From Bacteroidetes bacterium UBA6063 (GTDB lineage: Bacteria > Bacteroidota > Bacteroidia > NS11-12g > UBA9320), in the NCBI GenBank assembly GCA_002428905.1, contig DIYD01000100.1, positions 1 through 43,540 of the forward strand: a stretch of DNA of 43,540 nucleotides, read 5' to 3'. The notes below the pieces were generated by a model. It saw only the letters and a program-made list of their open reading frames with translations. It did not search any database and was not told where the DNA came from. Each line of letters begins with the position of its first letter. Positions within the stretch are counted from its first letter, which is position 1. This document shows, piece by piece, positions 12,201 to 19,607 of the stretch. The position numbers were made by a program, and so were the translations under genes.

Positions 12201-15200
12201 CATTAATGAAATGTAAGGACGAGGCATTACATTCAATGTAGCGTTAGGATCTGAAACAGAAGTATTCTTACAGAAAGGAGGAGTTCCTGCACCACCTGTC
12301 CAGCCAATGCTGTCAATTACAAGTGGACGTGCATCAAATGCTCCGTTTGCATCCTGGTGATACTGTGTTGGGATTGTTCTTGTGAACGCACCGTTACCAG
12401 TACCAGTCCAGGTAGCTGTATCTGTTGTACCAACACGGTACCAGATTGTCCAGTCTTTACCAGCACTGTTTGTTACTGTAAAGCTATAGTCGTTATCTAA
12501 ACCAGAACAAATGTCTGTTCCAGTTACGTTAGCAAAACCAGATACATCTGGAAGAGTCAATACGTTTACGTTAAATGTACTTGGTGTGTTACCAACACAT
12601 GTAGTTGTAGTATTTGTGATTGCTGAGAAAGCAACTACCTTAATACCTGGAGGCGTTAATGCAACCGTGAATGTATCAACCATAGATACAGGACCTGTAC
12701 CCATTACAGTGTGATTTGTAGTACCACCGTCTGTAGTAAATGTGAATGACCAGTTGTCTGTAGCCTCAACATCAGATACTGTGTATCGAATTGTAGCAGA
12801 CTCACCGTCACAAACATTTGTAGTAACACTATCAATTGTTAATACTGGAAGATCGTTTACAACCACTACCAACTCTTCACCAGAGAATGAATCAGAATTT
12901 GTACAGTTATGCGTAGTATTTTCAATTTGAGCAATGTCAATGCTATAAGGAGAACCACCAGCTGTTAAACCTAGAGCGGCGTTAACAGTGTATGTAGTTG
13001 CTGCCATGTTTCCAGTACCTGACCAAATTGATGGTGGCATGTTGTCTTGAGCATTACTGATGTAGTTGATTTCCCATCCTACATTAATTAATGCACCACC
13101 AATAGAAGCACAGTACTGAGCGTTCGTTACGGTAAGGTCGAAATTGGCTGTTGTGTTTTCACAAACAACTAGCGTGTCTGTACTTAAGTCAACGTCAGGT
13201 TTAGGGTAAACCGTTACAGTGATTGTACCAATTGCACCGATTGAACCCGTACATGGGCTTGTTGTATTCTTGATACTATCAATAGTATATGTGTAAACCC
13301 CAGGACTAAGGTTTGTAGGTACACCTACCAATACAGTAGAGTCGCCATTACCCATTCCTGTGAATGTTGTACCACCACTTGTAGCACAAGAGTTAGATAC
13401 TAAACCGTCATCGCTGCTGAAGTAAACAGTCCAGTCAAGACCATTACCTAACAATTCAGCATTGCTTACAGTATAGCTAAATGTATTTGTATCCCCTTCA
13501 CAAACGGTTACGTTTGAAGCACTGAAAGTAACTTCTGGCTCTGGGTTAACCGTCAATGTAAATGTATCAGGTACACTTACCGGACAGTTAGCTGCCGTTG
13601 GAGTTACAATCTGACCAGTGATGGTTGAAGTGATGAATTGATACTCACCAGCTGTCAGTAAACCACCATTGTTTGCAACAAATGTGTATGAAGAGTTACC
13701 AGAACCTGTTAATGGATCCGGGAAGATGTTACTTTGAGTAGCATCGGTGTAGGCCAATGACCAAGGTACGTTTACAGAAGCACTGTTAAGTGCACTACAG
13801 TATCTTGCATTGGTTACATCAATATTAAAGTTCGCTGTTTCACCCTCACAAACTTCAGCGTCGTCTGGAGAAACAGATACCTCAAGTCTAGGATAAACAT
13901 AAATAGTGATGGTGTTTGTTGTTGCCGTACCTGTACAACCTTCATCTGTATTCGAAACGGCAGTGATTGTGTACGTGTAAACACCAGGAGTAAGGTTATT
14001 TGGCACGGTGAACGTATCTGTTCCGTTACCATTACCTGTAGAGCTCATTACGATGCCAGCATTCTCAGCAGCATCAACATTACAAGAAGAGTTTAAGTTA
14101 CCACTTGTTTCTGTTACTGTGTAGCTCCAATTAACTCCATTACCATTTAATACTGCGTTTGTAATCGCAACATAAACTTCACCGCTATCTCCTTCACAAA
14201 CACTTGCCGTAGCAGAAGTGAATGATGCGTCTGGAGCTGGGTGTACTGTTAATACGTGATCCGTATTCGCTGTCATTGTATCCGGACAGTTTGTAGACAA
14301 ACCTGTCGTTGTAATGATTGTAGCAGAATAGGTATACGAACCAGCTGTTAATGTACCAGCAGTGTTTGAGTTATATGAAGTTGTAGCACCGTTACCCGTA
14401 CCCGTGATTGGGTTTGGAGCGTTACTTGCTACGTTATCCGTAATACCAGAAATTGACCAGTCAACGTCTGTAATGGTACTTGGCGTAGAACAGTATCTCG
14501 CATTAGTTACTACTAAAGAGAAATCGTTGAACGCGATGTTACCCTCACAAACATCACTTGAATCTGGTTGAACTGTAAATTGTGGAGTTGGATATACATT
14601 AATAGTGATAGTCTGTGGACCATATGTAACTCCGTCAACCGTACCAGTACAAGGACCGTCTGTGTTTACAAAGTTTGTTAATGTATAAGTGTACTGTCCA
14701 ACTGGAAGTGTTGCTGGAACGTTAATCGTAAATGTTCCGTTACCATTTCCAGTATATGTACCTGAACCACCTGGTAAGTCCTGAGTTACAGCGCCATTAC
14801 AACCAGAAGCTACCTGACCAGAAGACTCGGTATATGTAATCTCCCAGTTAACGCCTACTGAATTGTGCTCTGCATTTGTAACTTCAAATGCGAACGCTCC
14901 GGCTGTACCCTGGCAAACATCAATTGTTTGGTTACCAGCTGAAGCATTGATCTGAACGTCTGGACGTGGATCAACACTAATAATAAAGGTATCACGGCTT
15001 GCTGACCCAGCACCACACGTTGTACCACCAGTAGAGTTAACTACAGAAGCGTCAAACATGTGATCATCTGGAGACAAAGTACCTAAACCGTTAACACCAA
15101 TTGTGTAAGTTTGGTTACCACTACCTGTTAAACCAGGAATTTGAGTAACCACGTCACTTTGAACGTTATCCGTATTAACAGTAATAGACCAGTCAGCAGT

Positions 15201-17459
15201 ACTTGAAGTACCAATGCCGCTACAACCAACTGTATTTGTAATACTTAAATTGAAAGATTCTGCATCGTTCTCACAAACATCCTTCGTATCAGGATTCATT
15301 GTGATAACCGGAGCAGGCTCAATAATAATGGTGATGGTTGGGTTAGCACCTACAGAGGCACCACCGGTACCACAACCAGCTGAAGTATTTGTAATAGAGT
15401 TTAATGTATATGTGTAGTAACCTGGAGCTAGGTTATCCGGAATAGTGAAAACAGTTGAACCGTTTCCTGTTCCTGTCAAACCTCCAGTGATAATTCCTGC
15501 CGTTGTACCAGCCGTACAAGGAACACCACTTAATGCGCTTGCTCCAGCAGCTGTATAACTAACACTCCAGTTTTGACCAACACCTGAAAGCATCGCTCCC
15601 GTAACATCTACACTAAATGTAGTTCCACTTGTTCCTTCACATTGAGTGATTGAAGAAGTATTGAATGTTACCGATGGGTTTGGGTTAACTGTTAATGTAT
15701 ATGTATTACCCGAAATTGTTCTTGAACAACCTGGAGCAGCAGGAGTGGTAACCGTGATTGTACCTGGATCGAACACATACGTACCAGCTGTTAAAGCTGC
15801 ACTCGTAGTGTAAGGTCCCTGAATACCTTCACCAGTACCTGTTAACGGAGAAGCACCAATTGTACTAAGGGTAGCATCCGTATAGGTTAAGCTCCAGTCA
15901 ACATCAGTAAGAACACCAATACCTGCAGTAGTACCACAGAATTCAGCGTTTGTAATGTTGATGCTAAAGTTATTTGAATTTCCTTCACAAACAGAGTTCG
16001 AAGCAGGGATTACAGTTACCTGAGGAGTTGGATCAACTCTCCAGTCAACCGTAGATGTTCCGATAACCGTACCGGTACAACCATTTGTTGTATTTGTAAT
16101 ACCTGTTAATGTATACTCATAAATACCAACACCCATTGTAGTTGGTATATTAAACGTAAAGGTTCCGTTACCAGAACCCGTATAAGTAGTACCTAATAAA
16201 CCAGCTGTACCTGAAGCACAACCTGTTAACTCAGCAAAAGAAGATTCTGTAATTGTTGCTTGCCAGTTTACAGCAACAGTAGAACCACCGTTGTTGTATT
16301 CTGCATTCGCAACTGTAATATCAAATGAAGTTCCAGACCCGCTTCCATTACAAATGTTGCCAGGAGTAGAACTGAAAGTAATGGTTGGTTCAGGATAAAC
16401 AGTAACATTTATTGCATTCGTCGAAATAGTGTTAGGACATCCATCCGACGTGTTAGTAATAGTAGAAATTGTTGCGTTGTAAACACCAGGTGATAAAGTA
16501 GCACCTGTATTTAAGTTTACCGCAGTATTGCCAGAACCACTAGAGGTCAATAAAGCAATTAAGGCCGCATCACCTGAAAAGGAAATCGACCAGCTTGCAT
16601 TACCTCCACCGGAACTAGGATCATATTGTGCATTTGAAATATTGTACGTGATGTTCACATTACCACCCTCACAAGTAGACAAGGTTGACATTCCGGAAGG
16701 AACGGTAACTGTCGGTAAAGGATTTACGGTAACTGTGCTCGTACTTGATGTTGTCGTACCACAAGCGTTGGCAACAGTAACATAAACGTCGTCTTGGTCA
16801 TCTGTTAGTACAGTAGCGTAATCATAATCGTCAGTAAGATCAGTTACATCAGTAGTAGTTTGTACAACCGAAGCAGAACCACCGTCTGGCTGTCGGTACC
16901 AAGTGTACGTTAAAATGTTTGCCGGGCTAGGTCCGGTAACTGTAGCAGTAAACGACGCATCGTCTCCTTCACACACATCAAACGATGGTGTCAAAGTTAC
17001 TACCGGGTTACCATTTACTTCTGTGTAGTTGAATGGCCCTAAGGTGTCTGCATCATTACAAGCACCAGAAGACTCCGTTGCAACTGCCCAGTAAGTAGTA
17101 GTACCTGACAAAGCGCTCGCATTGTTTACGTTCAGGGTAGAAGTATTCCAACCTGAGTAATTTGGAGCACCTGCTGCCACGATAGCTGTTGCAGTACCAA
17201 AAGTACTTCCTACATACCACTGGTATGTAATAGTACCGGCACCACAATTACTGGTAGCAACAATCGGTAAGATTAAAGTTGGTGAAGCCGTGCCACAAAA
17301 ATCATTGTCGGTCTGTGGCGTTGAATTCACGGTAATAGCCGCATTTACATGCGTAAAAACAGCACCTAAGACAAACACCAGCAACGCTAGGTATCTGACA
17401 AAAGCTGTCTCAATTTTTAAGGATGGCCTCGTTCGCGAGGCAAATCTACTATTAGTCAT
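2931..17459 (-). CDS. Giant multi-module Ig/PKD-like surface protein with T9SS type B (CHU_C) sorting domain
   Basis: One uninterrupted frame codes for about 4,842 residues, roughly 0.5 MDa. The N-terminus has basic residues and then a hydrophobic stretch ending THVNA, a signal peptide. The body is over 40 beta-sandwich-like modules of about 90-125 residues, each opening with a 'VCEG/VCKGG'-type Cys and closing near a second Cys. Modules at about residues 358-1538 alternate in pairs; those at about 2344-4256 recur in threes. Four PKD domains (YxWxFGDG type) follow at about 4256-4590, then an Ig-like and a spacer module. The last 94 residues are a gliding-motility C-terminal domain: TANGDGVND, VIIFNRYGMEVF, LPDGPYYY. 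Such type B domains direct proteins through the T9SS. It is probably a surface adhesin, by analogy with SprB-like proteins; its ligand is unknown. I start at the ATG at 17459; a GTG at 17465 is possible. Confidence 0.92.
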   Translation of the reverse strand: MTNSRFASRTRPSLKIETAFVRYLALLVFVLGAVFTHVNAAITVNSTPQTDNDFCGTASPTLILPIVATSNCGAGTITYQWYVGSTFGTATAIVAAGAPNYSGWNTSTLNVNNASALSGTTTYWAVATESSGACNDADTLGPFNYTEVNGNPVVTLTPSFDVCEGDDASFTATVTGPSPANILTYTWYRQPDGGSASVVQTTTDVTDLTDDYDYATVLTDDQDDVYVTVANACGTTTSSTSTVTVNPLPTVTVPSGMSTLSTCEGGNVNITYNISNAQYDPSSGGGNASWSISFSGDAALIALLTSSGSGNTAVNLNTGATLSPGVYNATISTITNTSDGCPNTISTNAINVTVYPEPTITFSSTPGNICNGSGSGTSFDITVANAEYNNGGSTVAVNWQATITESSFAELTGCASGTAGLLGTTYTGSGNGTFTFNIPTTMGVGIYEYTLTGITNTTNGCTGTVIGTSTVDWRVDPTPQVTVIPASNSVCEGNSNNFSINITNAEFCGTTAGIGVLTDVDWSLTYTDATLSTIGASPLTGTGEGIQGPYTTSAALTAGTYVFDPGTITVTTPAAPGCSRTISGNTYTLTVNPNPSVTFNTSSITQCEGTSGTTFSVDVTGAMLSGVGQNWSVSYTAAGASALSGVPCTAGTTAGIITGGLTGTGNGSTVFTIPDNLAPGYYTYTLNSITNTSAGCGTGGASVGANPTITIIIEPAPVITMNPDTKDVCENDAESFNLSITNTVGCSGIGTSSTADWSITVNTDNVQSDVVTQIPGLTGSGNQTYTIGVNGLGTLSPDDHMFDASVVNSTGGTTCGAGSASRDTFIISVDPRPDVQINASAGNQTIDVCQGTAGAFAFEVTNAEHNSVGVNWEITYTESSGQVASGCNGAVTQDLPGGSGTYTGNGNGTFTINVPATLPVGQYTYTLTNFVNTDGPCTGTVDGVTYGPQTITINVYPTPQFTVQPDSSDVCEGNIAFNDFSLVVTNARYCSTPSTITDVDWSISGITDNVASNAPNPITGTGNGATTSYNSNTAGTLTAGSYTYSATIITTTGLSTNCPDTMTANTDHVLTVHPAPDASFTSATASVCEGDSGEVYVAITNAVLNGNGVNWSYTVTETSGNLNSSCNVDAAENAGIVMSSTGNGNGTDTFTVPNNLTPGVYTYTITAVSNTDEGCTGTATTNTITIYVYPRLEVSVSPDDAEVCEGETANFNIDVTNARYCSALNSASVNVPWSLAYTDATQSNIFPDPLTGSGNSSYTFVANNGGLLTAGEYQFITSTITGQIVTPTAANCPVSVPDTFTLTVNPEPEVTFSASNVTVCEGDTNTFSYTVSNAELLGNGLDWTVYFSSDDGLVSNSCATSGGTTFTGMGNGDSTVLVGVPTNLSPGVYTYTIDSIKNTTSPCTGSIGAIGTITVTVYPKPDVDLSTDTLVVCENTTANFDLTVTNAQYCASIGGALINVGWEINYISNAQDNMPPSIWSGTGNMAATTYTVNAALGLTAGGSPYSIDIAQIENTTHNCTNSDSFSGEELVVVVNDLPVLTIDSVTTNVCDGESATIRYTVSDVEATDNWSFTFTTDGGTTNHTVMGTGPVSMVDTFTVALTPPGIKVVAFSAITNTTTTCVGNTPSTFNVNVLTLPDVSGFANVTGTDICSGLDNDYSFTVTNSAGKDWTIWYRVGTTDTATWTGTGNGAFTRTIPTQYHQDANGAFDARPLVIDSIGWTGGAGTPPFCKNTSVSDPNATLNVMPRPYISLMTDSNVCVNYTTDVVYTVGGVRSSDVWDFDWYTTGPTDGPNNITGNGTMLTDTFTTLPLTPVGTSNVNVPMITNTTTGCDSSYSSEPWSLDIVVDPPTVPGTLTPNYTICDGDPGPYTFTLSGYTGAVQNWDSSDNDGFTWYDIGNTTDTHTVVSPHLTTRYQVVVKSGACPADTSNEVILFVHPQPAATLVSVDDSICENSNITVVFEVSGVPNTHGYEVDYSVSNGTTTNTGTWTGTGSSATITETLTNGGSGFPAGNWTVKLTSINNTNTSCDTTLNDSLTVKVKSNPVGSTASTANDTLCYQSSGFVRWDGTAADGYVVKWQKKTPAATTWTDIAGSGADSIEFIGLTQTTMFRAVIENAPCTGQAFSAAVTVTVLSTNPSAAWVGLPSNLKFCASPTTTTTLNYSVSGTNGNAWTLTILEAGTTHTVNGTGDVASAGFTTSAGSMLASFDVTLVKLVISSGTFTCTKNLDNTGIAQITVIDLPTVTLNSLTSEVCDGDSVTMNITVSDIKATENWELNYTINSVAKTATGTGSGTFSILIPHTVSGGNATQTVVLTSIENTTTQSAAAANCTNTLTGVSGTYEAKSATVAGVLGTSISVCKGASGFVTETTASTNGSVITEWLTRTWNSGTSSWSSWTSIGNTTTSQAYVNIQTNTEFKAVYQNSPCDTAESNVVTITVKELPEGTIALAAGSDTICEGSTATINLTVSNIDNGQTFTVYYVEGSVNKSQTFTNNATNTHSFTTGTINSTTDITLSKIETTSGTLCENTALNSTVTVTVQENPTATIASYDNVLCHGETVDFSVTVGNMGSTDAWTLTVTLDGNSETFTGTGTGTFSFTTTGTVTDPSDVLALTNITNNSTQDACNTTLTESVTITVDPTTVPGVIGTAAISSDTIVCMGGSGFVKEFTAGTGNIIKWQSRRNGTSTWVDINSTNTTQFFFNLTDTTEYRAVYQSGTCATAFSDTVTATPKALPEAVISTVVDDSICAGDTSIIEITVTNVDNGSNFDLYYSEGSVNFMASFTQNATGVHTFSTSALTANTLVQLTKIEVTSTGSASVPACENTLSSNGTVTVLDLPFASITAGPDTLCQMDNIVFTVTVTNVLSTDNWSLRYELENDEDTITGTGPGSVTWVDTDPNTAESAKIQLIEILNLSNVGTCKSVNTDDWDIYIYKPTEPGDIEASTDTICKGGSTSIAEVTGTPKQGVTVSWEYKPISSSNWTALNNNNTTLNIQNLLETTDYRAVYKSGVCDTAHSNVVRIQVEELPLATISGSTAICAGDSVDLTVTISNVGTSQDWELDYLAGTLFGQLTGTGAGTHTLRVGNFITNSDVILRELATVSGTPQCINDMLTNNAQARVNINERPYASLNSVVSPICQTFTSSFSFTVSNVRSGDDWTLTYEVDDATAAVTTTGKGPGTFTLATPSLVDAKTYNVNLISIVNNTTGCDSSLSSTMDIVVDATTTPGSVASDTTVCYAAHVGTVTHTGGNGSIVRWETSIDGGTSWATISNTNSSYTYTNLTNTSLFRVVKKNGVCSEASTTPITVTVNDLPTAVISGSDTICAGTSANLTVSVTNTQGEDWSVSYLVGTVLDTISVSGPLTTGTITTGSIKTNTDVTLKKVWMTSGTPQCQNDNLNNNATATVEVDDEPNATLISLTDSVCTGSTAAGKVNVTDVRTSEAWTVYWSINGGPADSVSGTGAGSFNFATASLTVNPSVVRLTKIVNNTTGCEGSPTDQDFVIVSPETVGGTLAGSDTVCKDANSGTLTLGADAVGDVVRWEYSTDNGTTWTTINNTASTYSYMNLSGTTLFRVAVKSGACSEKYSSTATITVNELPLASIVTVGAPNICEGSSTFVALNITNVGAGMDWELTYLQGSSVKTLMGTGSGADTIWTGTLSATTSITLQSMKITSGSPQCSNNNFTNNYTTTINVIDNPKATITAFPTDICKGETPTVTILVDNVLSTEAWTVIYQVNGGSNITSTGVGSGQFNLANMPQFNTEGDNGVSLISITNTSSNPNCTGILSDSITINVDSTTLGGAISGVATVCKGGDGKLTLSGHRGSIVKWQASTDGINYYDIANTADTLNFTNLTVKTWYRVEVMNGVCDAEFSAVKTVDIQELPTVTINNPTLDICSGESVSLSLSIGNVSSTSTWSIDYTENGTPNTYSVGTGTNETITFGPYTTNTTIIITGITETNGLGCSNTISETAKVTVTPNPTATITTVPDSLCAGDIFVFTVSVDDVETGTDWELDYEIDGTAGPTKRGSGSGTFTVNTGRTVAANSVKVQLTEIALDNALGCDTDLNDSAEVKVSPTTVGGTLAPSTTTICKGGSATLTLSGETGAIQNWEASTDNGATWTVLSNNTNTVTINNINETTQYRVFVKSGTCTGAYSTVATVTVIPTPQATVTSNAMVCPGDVATFTLHVTDVAATDGWSVVYTRNGVTVPTPVTGTGSGDFNFTVTGSAYTGNPTLITVELVSITNTTHGCVNNDLNSTASARVTPNPVASFTADNSCEDSTVVFNNTSSIPEGTISSYKWYFGDGDSSVNGSPSHVYATAGTYNVTLVAWSDNGCRGEVTQTITVHPNPTADFTFANVCKNETFSATDASSVASGSIVSWFWTFGDGTTSTAQNPTHDYAASGNYDVTLTVVTDNGCSNTVSKEITVYILPEANFVATPVCEDAPMKFVNASAIGYGTMTYEWDFAGQGTSTDKDPEFTFTGFGTFSIRLIATSDNGCKDTIFRDVTVYPAPTADFTVADVCIGDASVFVNASTVPGTDNIIEYFWDFGDANFSGLENPSHTYDAAGDYNVTLRVKTDRGCENAVTKVASVIALPDVDLTAQGPTEFCEGDSVVLSANANARSYDWTWDGGTSTAGSVTAKTTGWYKVRITAPPIGCANEDSIFITVHALPVVDAWLRDDITKQIDTVDKGGSIEVHATAGYDGYLWTPNAYLNTDDMADVIAERVDDDITYTVTVTERHDDGVECENSTTVTVIVRDAFNLVVYNTVTANGDGVNDTWWIDNIWAYPEAEVIIFNRYGMEVFNGTAYANDWDATFNGNDLPDGPYYYVVTHPDFPDTVYKGVINVIRETK
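3700..4692 (-). repeat. Four tandem PKD domains in the giant protein
   Basis: Four consecutive modules of about 80 residues each have the PKD core: SYKWYFGDG, SWFWTFGDG, TYEWDFAGQG and EYFWDFGDA, each followed by an 'xxHxYxxxGxYxVxL' strand and a 'DNGC/DRGC' Cys. They begin ASFTAD, ADFTFA, ANFVAT and ADFTVA. The third copy has lost the usual FGDG. PKD domains are extracellular spacers or binding folds. They separate the Ig-like modules from the sorting domain. Confidence 0.8.
4693..10430 (-). repeat. Three-module super-repeats (280-298 residues) in the giant protein
   Basis: An Ig-like module with a 'TVCKGGSG...W.....NT......TxYRV.VKSGxC' pattern recurs seven times. Its first Cys codon lies at 10389, 9495, 8625, 7767, 6921, 6054 and 5214, so spacings are 894, 870, 858, 846, 867 and 840 bases, all multiples of three. 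Between successive copies sit two other modules, an 'ICAGDS...GTPQC' type and a 'SxCxG...WTxxYxVNG...NNTTGC' type (one such module after the last copy). Each module has two Cys. DNA copies have diverged, so duplication is not recent. Confidence 0.8.
12846..16388 (-). repeat. Two-module super-repeats (232-242 residues) in the giant protein
   Basis: Ten modules alternate between two types. One type has a Cys about 45-50 residues after the opening 'VCEG' and closes with 'LxPGVYTYTL..I.NT..xCTG'. The other has 'TNARYC' about 20 residues after the opening Cys and 'LTAGxYxF'. Opening Cys codons of the first type are at 16350, 15639, 14913, 14196 and 13500, spacings 711, 726, 717 and 696 bases. Every module in this stretch carries three Cys, unlike modules on either side. 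Confidence 0.75.
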
Positions 17460-17482
17460 GTTCACAATATTTGTACAGGGGG

Positions 17483-17490
17483 CAAAAATA
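17483..17490 (-). promoter_or_regulatory. -7 promoter box (TATTTTTG) for the giant adhesin gene
   Basis: On the minus strand this matches TAnnTTTG exactly, 23 bases upstream of the ATG at 17459. The -33 region holds only T-runs and no clear TTTG at the normal 17-23-base spacing. The 250-base gap to rsgA otherwise holds an AT-rich palindrome pair, CTTAAG (17621-17626) and CTTAAG (17631-17636), that could be a weak terminator for rsgA. Confidence 0.45.
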
Positions 17491-17715
17491 GGAAGATTAT
17501 TCCAAAAAAAAATTATTTGAAAAAAATATAATCAGATGATTTTTTTCGTGGTGTAGTACAAATGAGACACTGAATTTAGGCCTTACAATTATCTCAATAT
17601 CAGTTAATTATAAAATGTGTCTTAAGAAGCCTTAAGATTTCACCGATCCTAAAGCACCATTCTTAACACGTCGGTCTAACCACCCAAATTCACCAGCTCA
17701 ATTCAGCACGATTTT

Positions 17716-18651
17716 TCACTCATTCTGTAAATCCTCCAGAATATTGAGATAATTCAGATAACGAAATTCTGATATTTCATCTTCACAATACGCTTGGATT
17801 ACAGCGCATTTTGGTTCGTTTTTATGCAAACACGTATTGTACTTACACTCAGGGATATAGCGTTCGAACTCATTGAAACAATGCCCGAGTTTCCAGGCCT
17901 CCATCTCCTCCAAACCAAACTCCTTCACACCCGGTGTGTCGATGATATGATTCCCATTACCATCCTTAAACATTTGAGCAAATGTGGTCGTGTGTTTACC
18001 CTTACTGTGGACGTCACTAATGTCTCCAATGCTCTGTTCTGCACTAGGAATCAGCAGGTTAAGCAACGTTGACTTGCCTACTCCCGAATGCCCAAACAAT
18101 AAACTGGTCTTCTCATGAAACAGATTAGACAGCTCATGTTCAGCCTCAACCTCTTGCTCATTGTTGTCCGAAGAAACCAGTGAAGTGCAAATGACCTTGT
18201 AACCGGCACTCATATAAGTGCCGAGGATTTCACTAAACTCTGCCATATCCTCGTCACCCATCAAATCCATCTTGTTAAACAGTATTACAGGCTCAATGCG
18301 ATACAGTCTGCAGGTCACCAAAAAACGGTCGATAAAACCGGTCGACGTTCTGGGCGATTTATAGGTAGCAATCAACACAGCCTGATCAATGTTCGATGCC
18401 ACTATCTGAAACTGGCTGCTCATCTTGGTAGCCTTACGAAGCAGGTAATTCTTGCGCTCGTATATCTTTACAATTACGGCCTCAGTGGTATCTGGCAGGT
18501 CTACTTCTACCCAATCTCCAACTGCTACGGGATTGGTTAAACCCGATTTCTTTAATCGAAACTTGCCGCGCAGTCTACATTGTGATATCTGGCCATCATC
18601 CAACCAAACTTCGTACCAACTCCCTGTAGACTTCGCAACGACTCCGCGCAT
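17716..18651 (-). CDS. rsgA: Ribosome small subunit-dependent GTPase A
   Basis: RsgA is a circularly permuted GTPase that helps 30S subunit maturation. The 311-residue product shows the permuted order: an N-terminal OB fold (residues about 1-70), then G4 FNKMD at 125-129, G1 GHSGVGKS at 187-194 and G3 DTPG at 238-241. The C-terminal zinc knuckle has C269, C274, H276 and C282 in the family spacing. The ATG at 18651 starts 2 bases after the metF stop codon, so it is the last gene of the five-gene run from 23806. Confidence 0.95.
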   Translation of the reverse strand: MRGVVAKSTGSWYEVWLDDGQISQCRLRGKFRLKKSGLTNPVAVGDWVEVDLPDTTEAVIVKIYERKNYLLRKATKMSSQFQIVASNIDQAVLIATYKSPRTSTGFIDRFLVTCRLYRIEPVILFNKMDLMGDEDMAEFSEILGTYMSAGYKVICTSLVSSDNNEQEVEAEHELSNLFHEKTSLLFGHSGVGKSTLLNLLIPSAEQSIGDISDVHSKGKHTTTFAQMFKDGNGNHIIDTPGVKEFGLEEMEAWKLGHCFNEFERYIPECKYNTCLHKNEPKCAVIQAYCEDEISEFRYLNYLNILEDLQNE

Positions 18652-18653
18652 AG

Positions 18654-19607
18654 TTAGAACAGTTGTGCAGCAATTTCACGCGTTGCTTTAGAAAGCCCCA
18701 TCGTATAGAAATGCAATACAGGAGCACCTTTAGCCTGTAACTCTTTGCATTGGTTCACGCACCATTCAATTCCAACCTGATATGCCTCTTCATCATTTTT
18801 AACGTCCGACATCGCTTCTTCGAGCTCCATAGGAATATCTATGTTAAAGATCTTCGGCAGGTTATACATCTGTTTCTTGCGCGTGATTGGCTTAATACCC
18901 GGAATAATCGGCACATCAATGCCAGCCGCTCTGCAACGATCTACAAAGTCAAAGTATTTGCTGTTATCGAAGAACATCTGTGTAGTTATGAACTCCGCAC
19001 CCGCATCGATCTTTTGTTTTAGAAATTTAAGGTCGGTAGCCGGGTTAATCGCATCAATGTGCTTTTCAGGATAACCCGCAGCACCAACGCAAAAATCGGT
19101 TGGGTTAGGGTTTTTCAACTCTTCATCAAGGTAAATCCCATTATTCATGTCCTGCACCTGCCGAATCAGCTCAAGTGCATTCTTATTTCCTCGCACTTCC
19201 GGAACAAAGTTGCGCTCACCACGTTGATTGTCACCACGGATAGCCAGCACGTTGTCAATACCAAGGAAATTCAAATCAATCAAGGCATTTTCTGTCTCGT
19301 CACGGGAAAAACCTCCACAAATGATATGCGGCACCGCTTCTACCTGGAAACGATGCATTATAGCCGCACAAATGGCTACCGTTCCAGGTCTTTTTCGAAT
19401 CGAAACCTTATTGTACGAACCGTCTGAGCGCTTACGCATAACATATTCCTCGCGATGATAGGTAACATCTACAAAGGAAGGTTTGAACTCCATAAGCGCT
19501 TCAATACCATTAAACAAGCGCTCAATGCTGCCCCCTTTCAACGGAGGCAAAATCTCAAATGAGAACAAGGTCTCATCTGCATTATTGATGTATTCTGTTA
19601 ATTTCAC
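18654..19607 (-). CDS. metF: Methylenetetrahydrofolate reductase (MetF)
   Basis: MetF reduces 5,10-methylene-THF to 5-methyl-THF for methionine synthesis. The 317-residue TIM-barrel product has SFEILPP (usually FEFFPP) with the catalytic Glu near residue 18, VDVTYH, HIICGGFSRDE, LGIDNVLAIRGD and FITTQMFFD, the family hallmarks including the FAD-contacting regions. The start is a GTG at 19607-19605 that overlaps the TAG stop of the M28 peptidase by one base (TAGTG), which suggests translational coupling. No ATG lies near the family N-terminus. Confidence 0.95.
   Translation of the reverse strand: MKLTEYINNADETLFSFEILPPLKGGSIERLFNGIEALMEFKPSFVDVTYHREEYVMRKRSDGSYNKVSIRKRPGTVAICAAIMHRFQVEAVPHIICGGFSRDETENALIDLNFLGIDNVLAIRGDNQRGERNFVPEVRGNKNALELIRQVQDMNNGIYLDEELKNPNPTDFCVGAAGYPEKHIDAINPATDLKFLKQKIDAGAEFITTQMFFDNSKYFDFVDRCRAAGIDVPIIPGIKPITRKKQMYNLPKIFNIDIPMELEEAMSDVKNDEEAYQVGIEWCVNQCKELQAKGAPVLHFYTMGLSKATREIAAQLF

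Noticed and set aside
4693..16388. Tandem periodic repeats considered as a CRISPR array or satellite
   Set aside because: The period is 700-900 bases, lies in one coding frame, and the copies have diverged at the DNA level, so this is protein module duplication.
2931..17459. Many open frames of 60-111 codons on the plus strand opposite the giant gene (for example 9969-10304)
   Set aside because: They are antisense shadows of a long repetitive gene, with no domains, signal peptides or start signals; their repetitive V/T-rich composition simply mirrors the giant gene.
17621..17636. CTTAAG palindromes as a strong rsgA terminator
   Set aside because: The stem is short and AT-rich without a proper T tract, so only a weak possibility is noted under the giant gene promoter entry.
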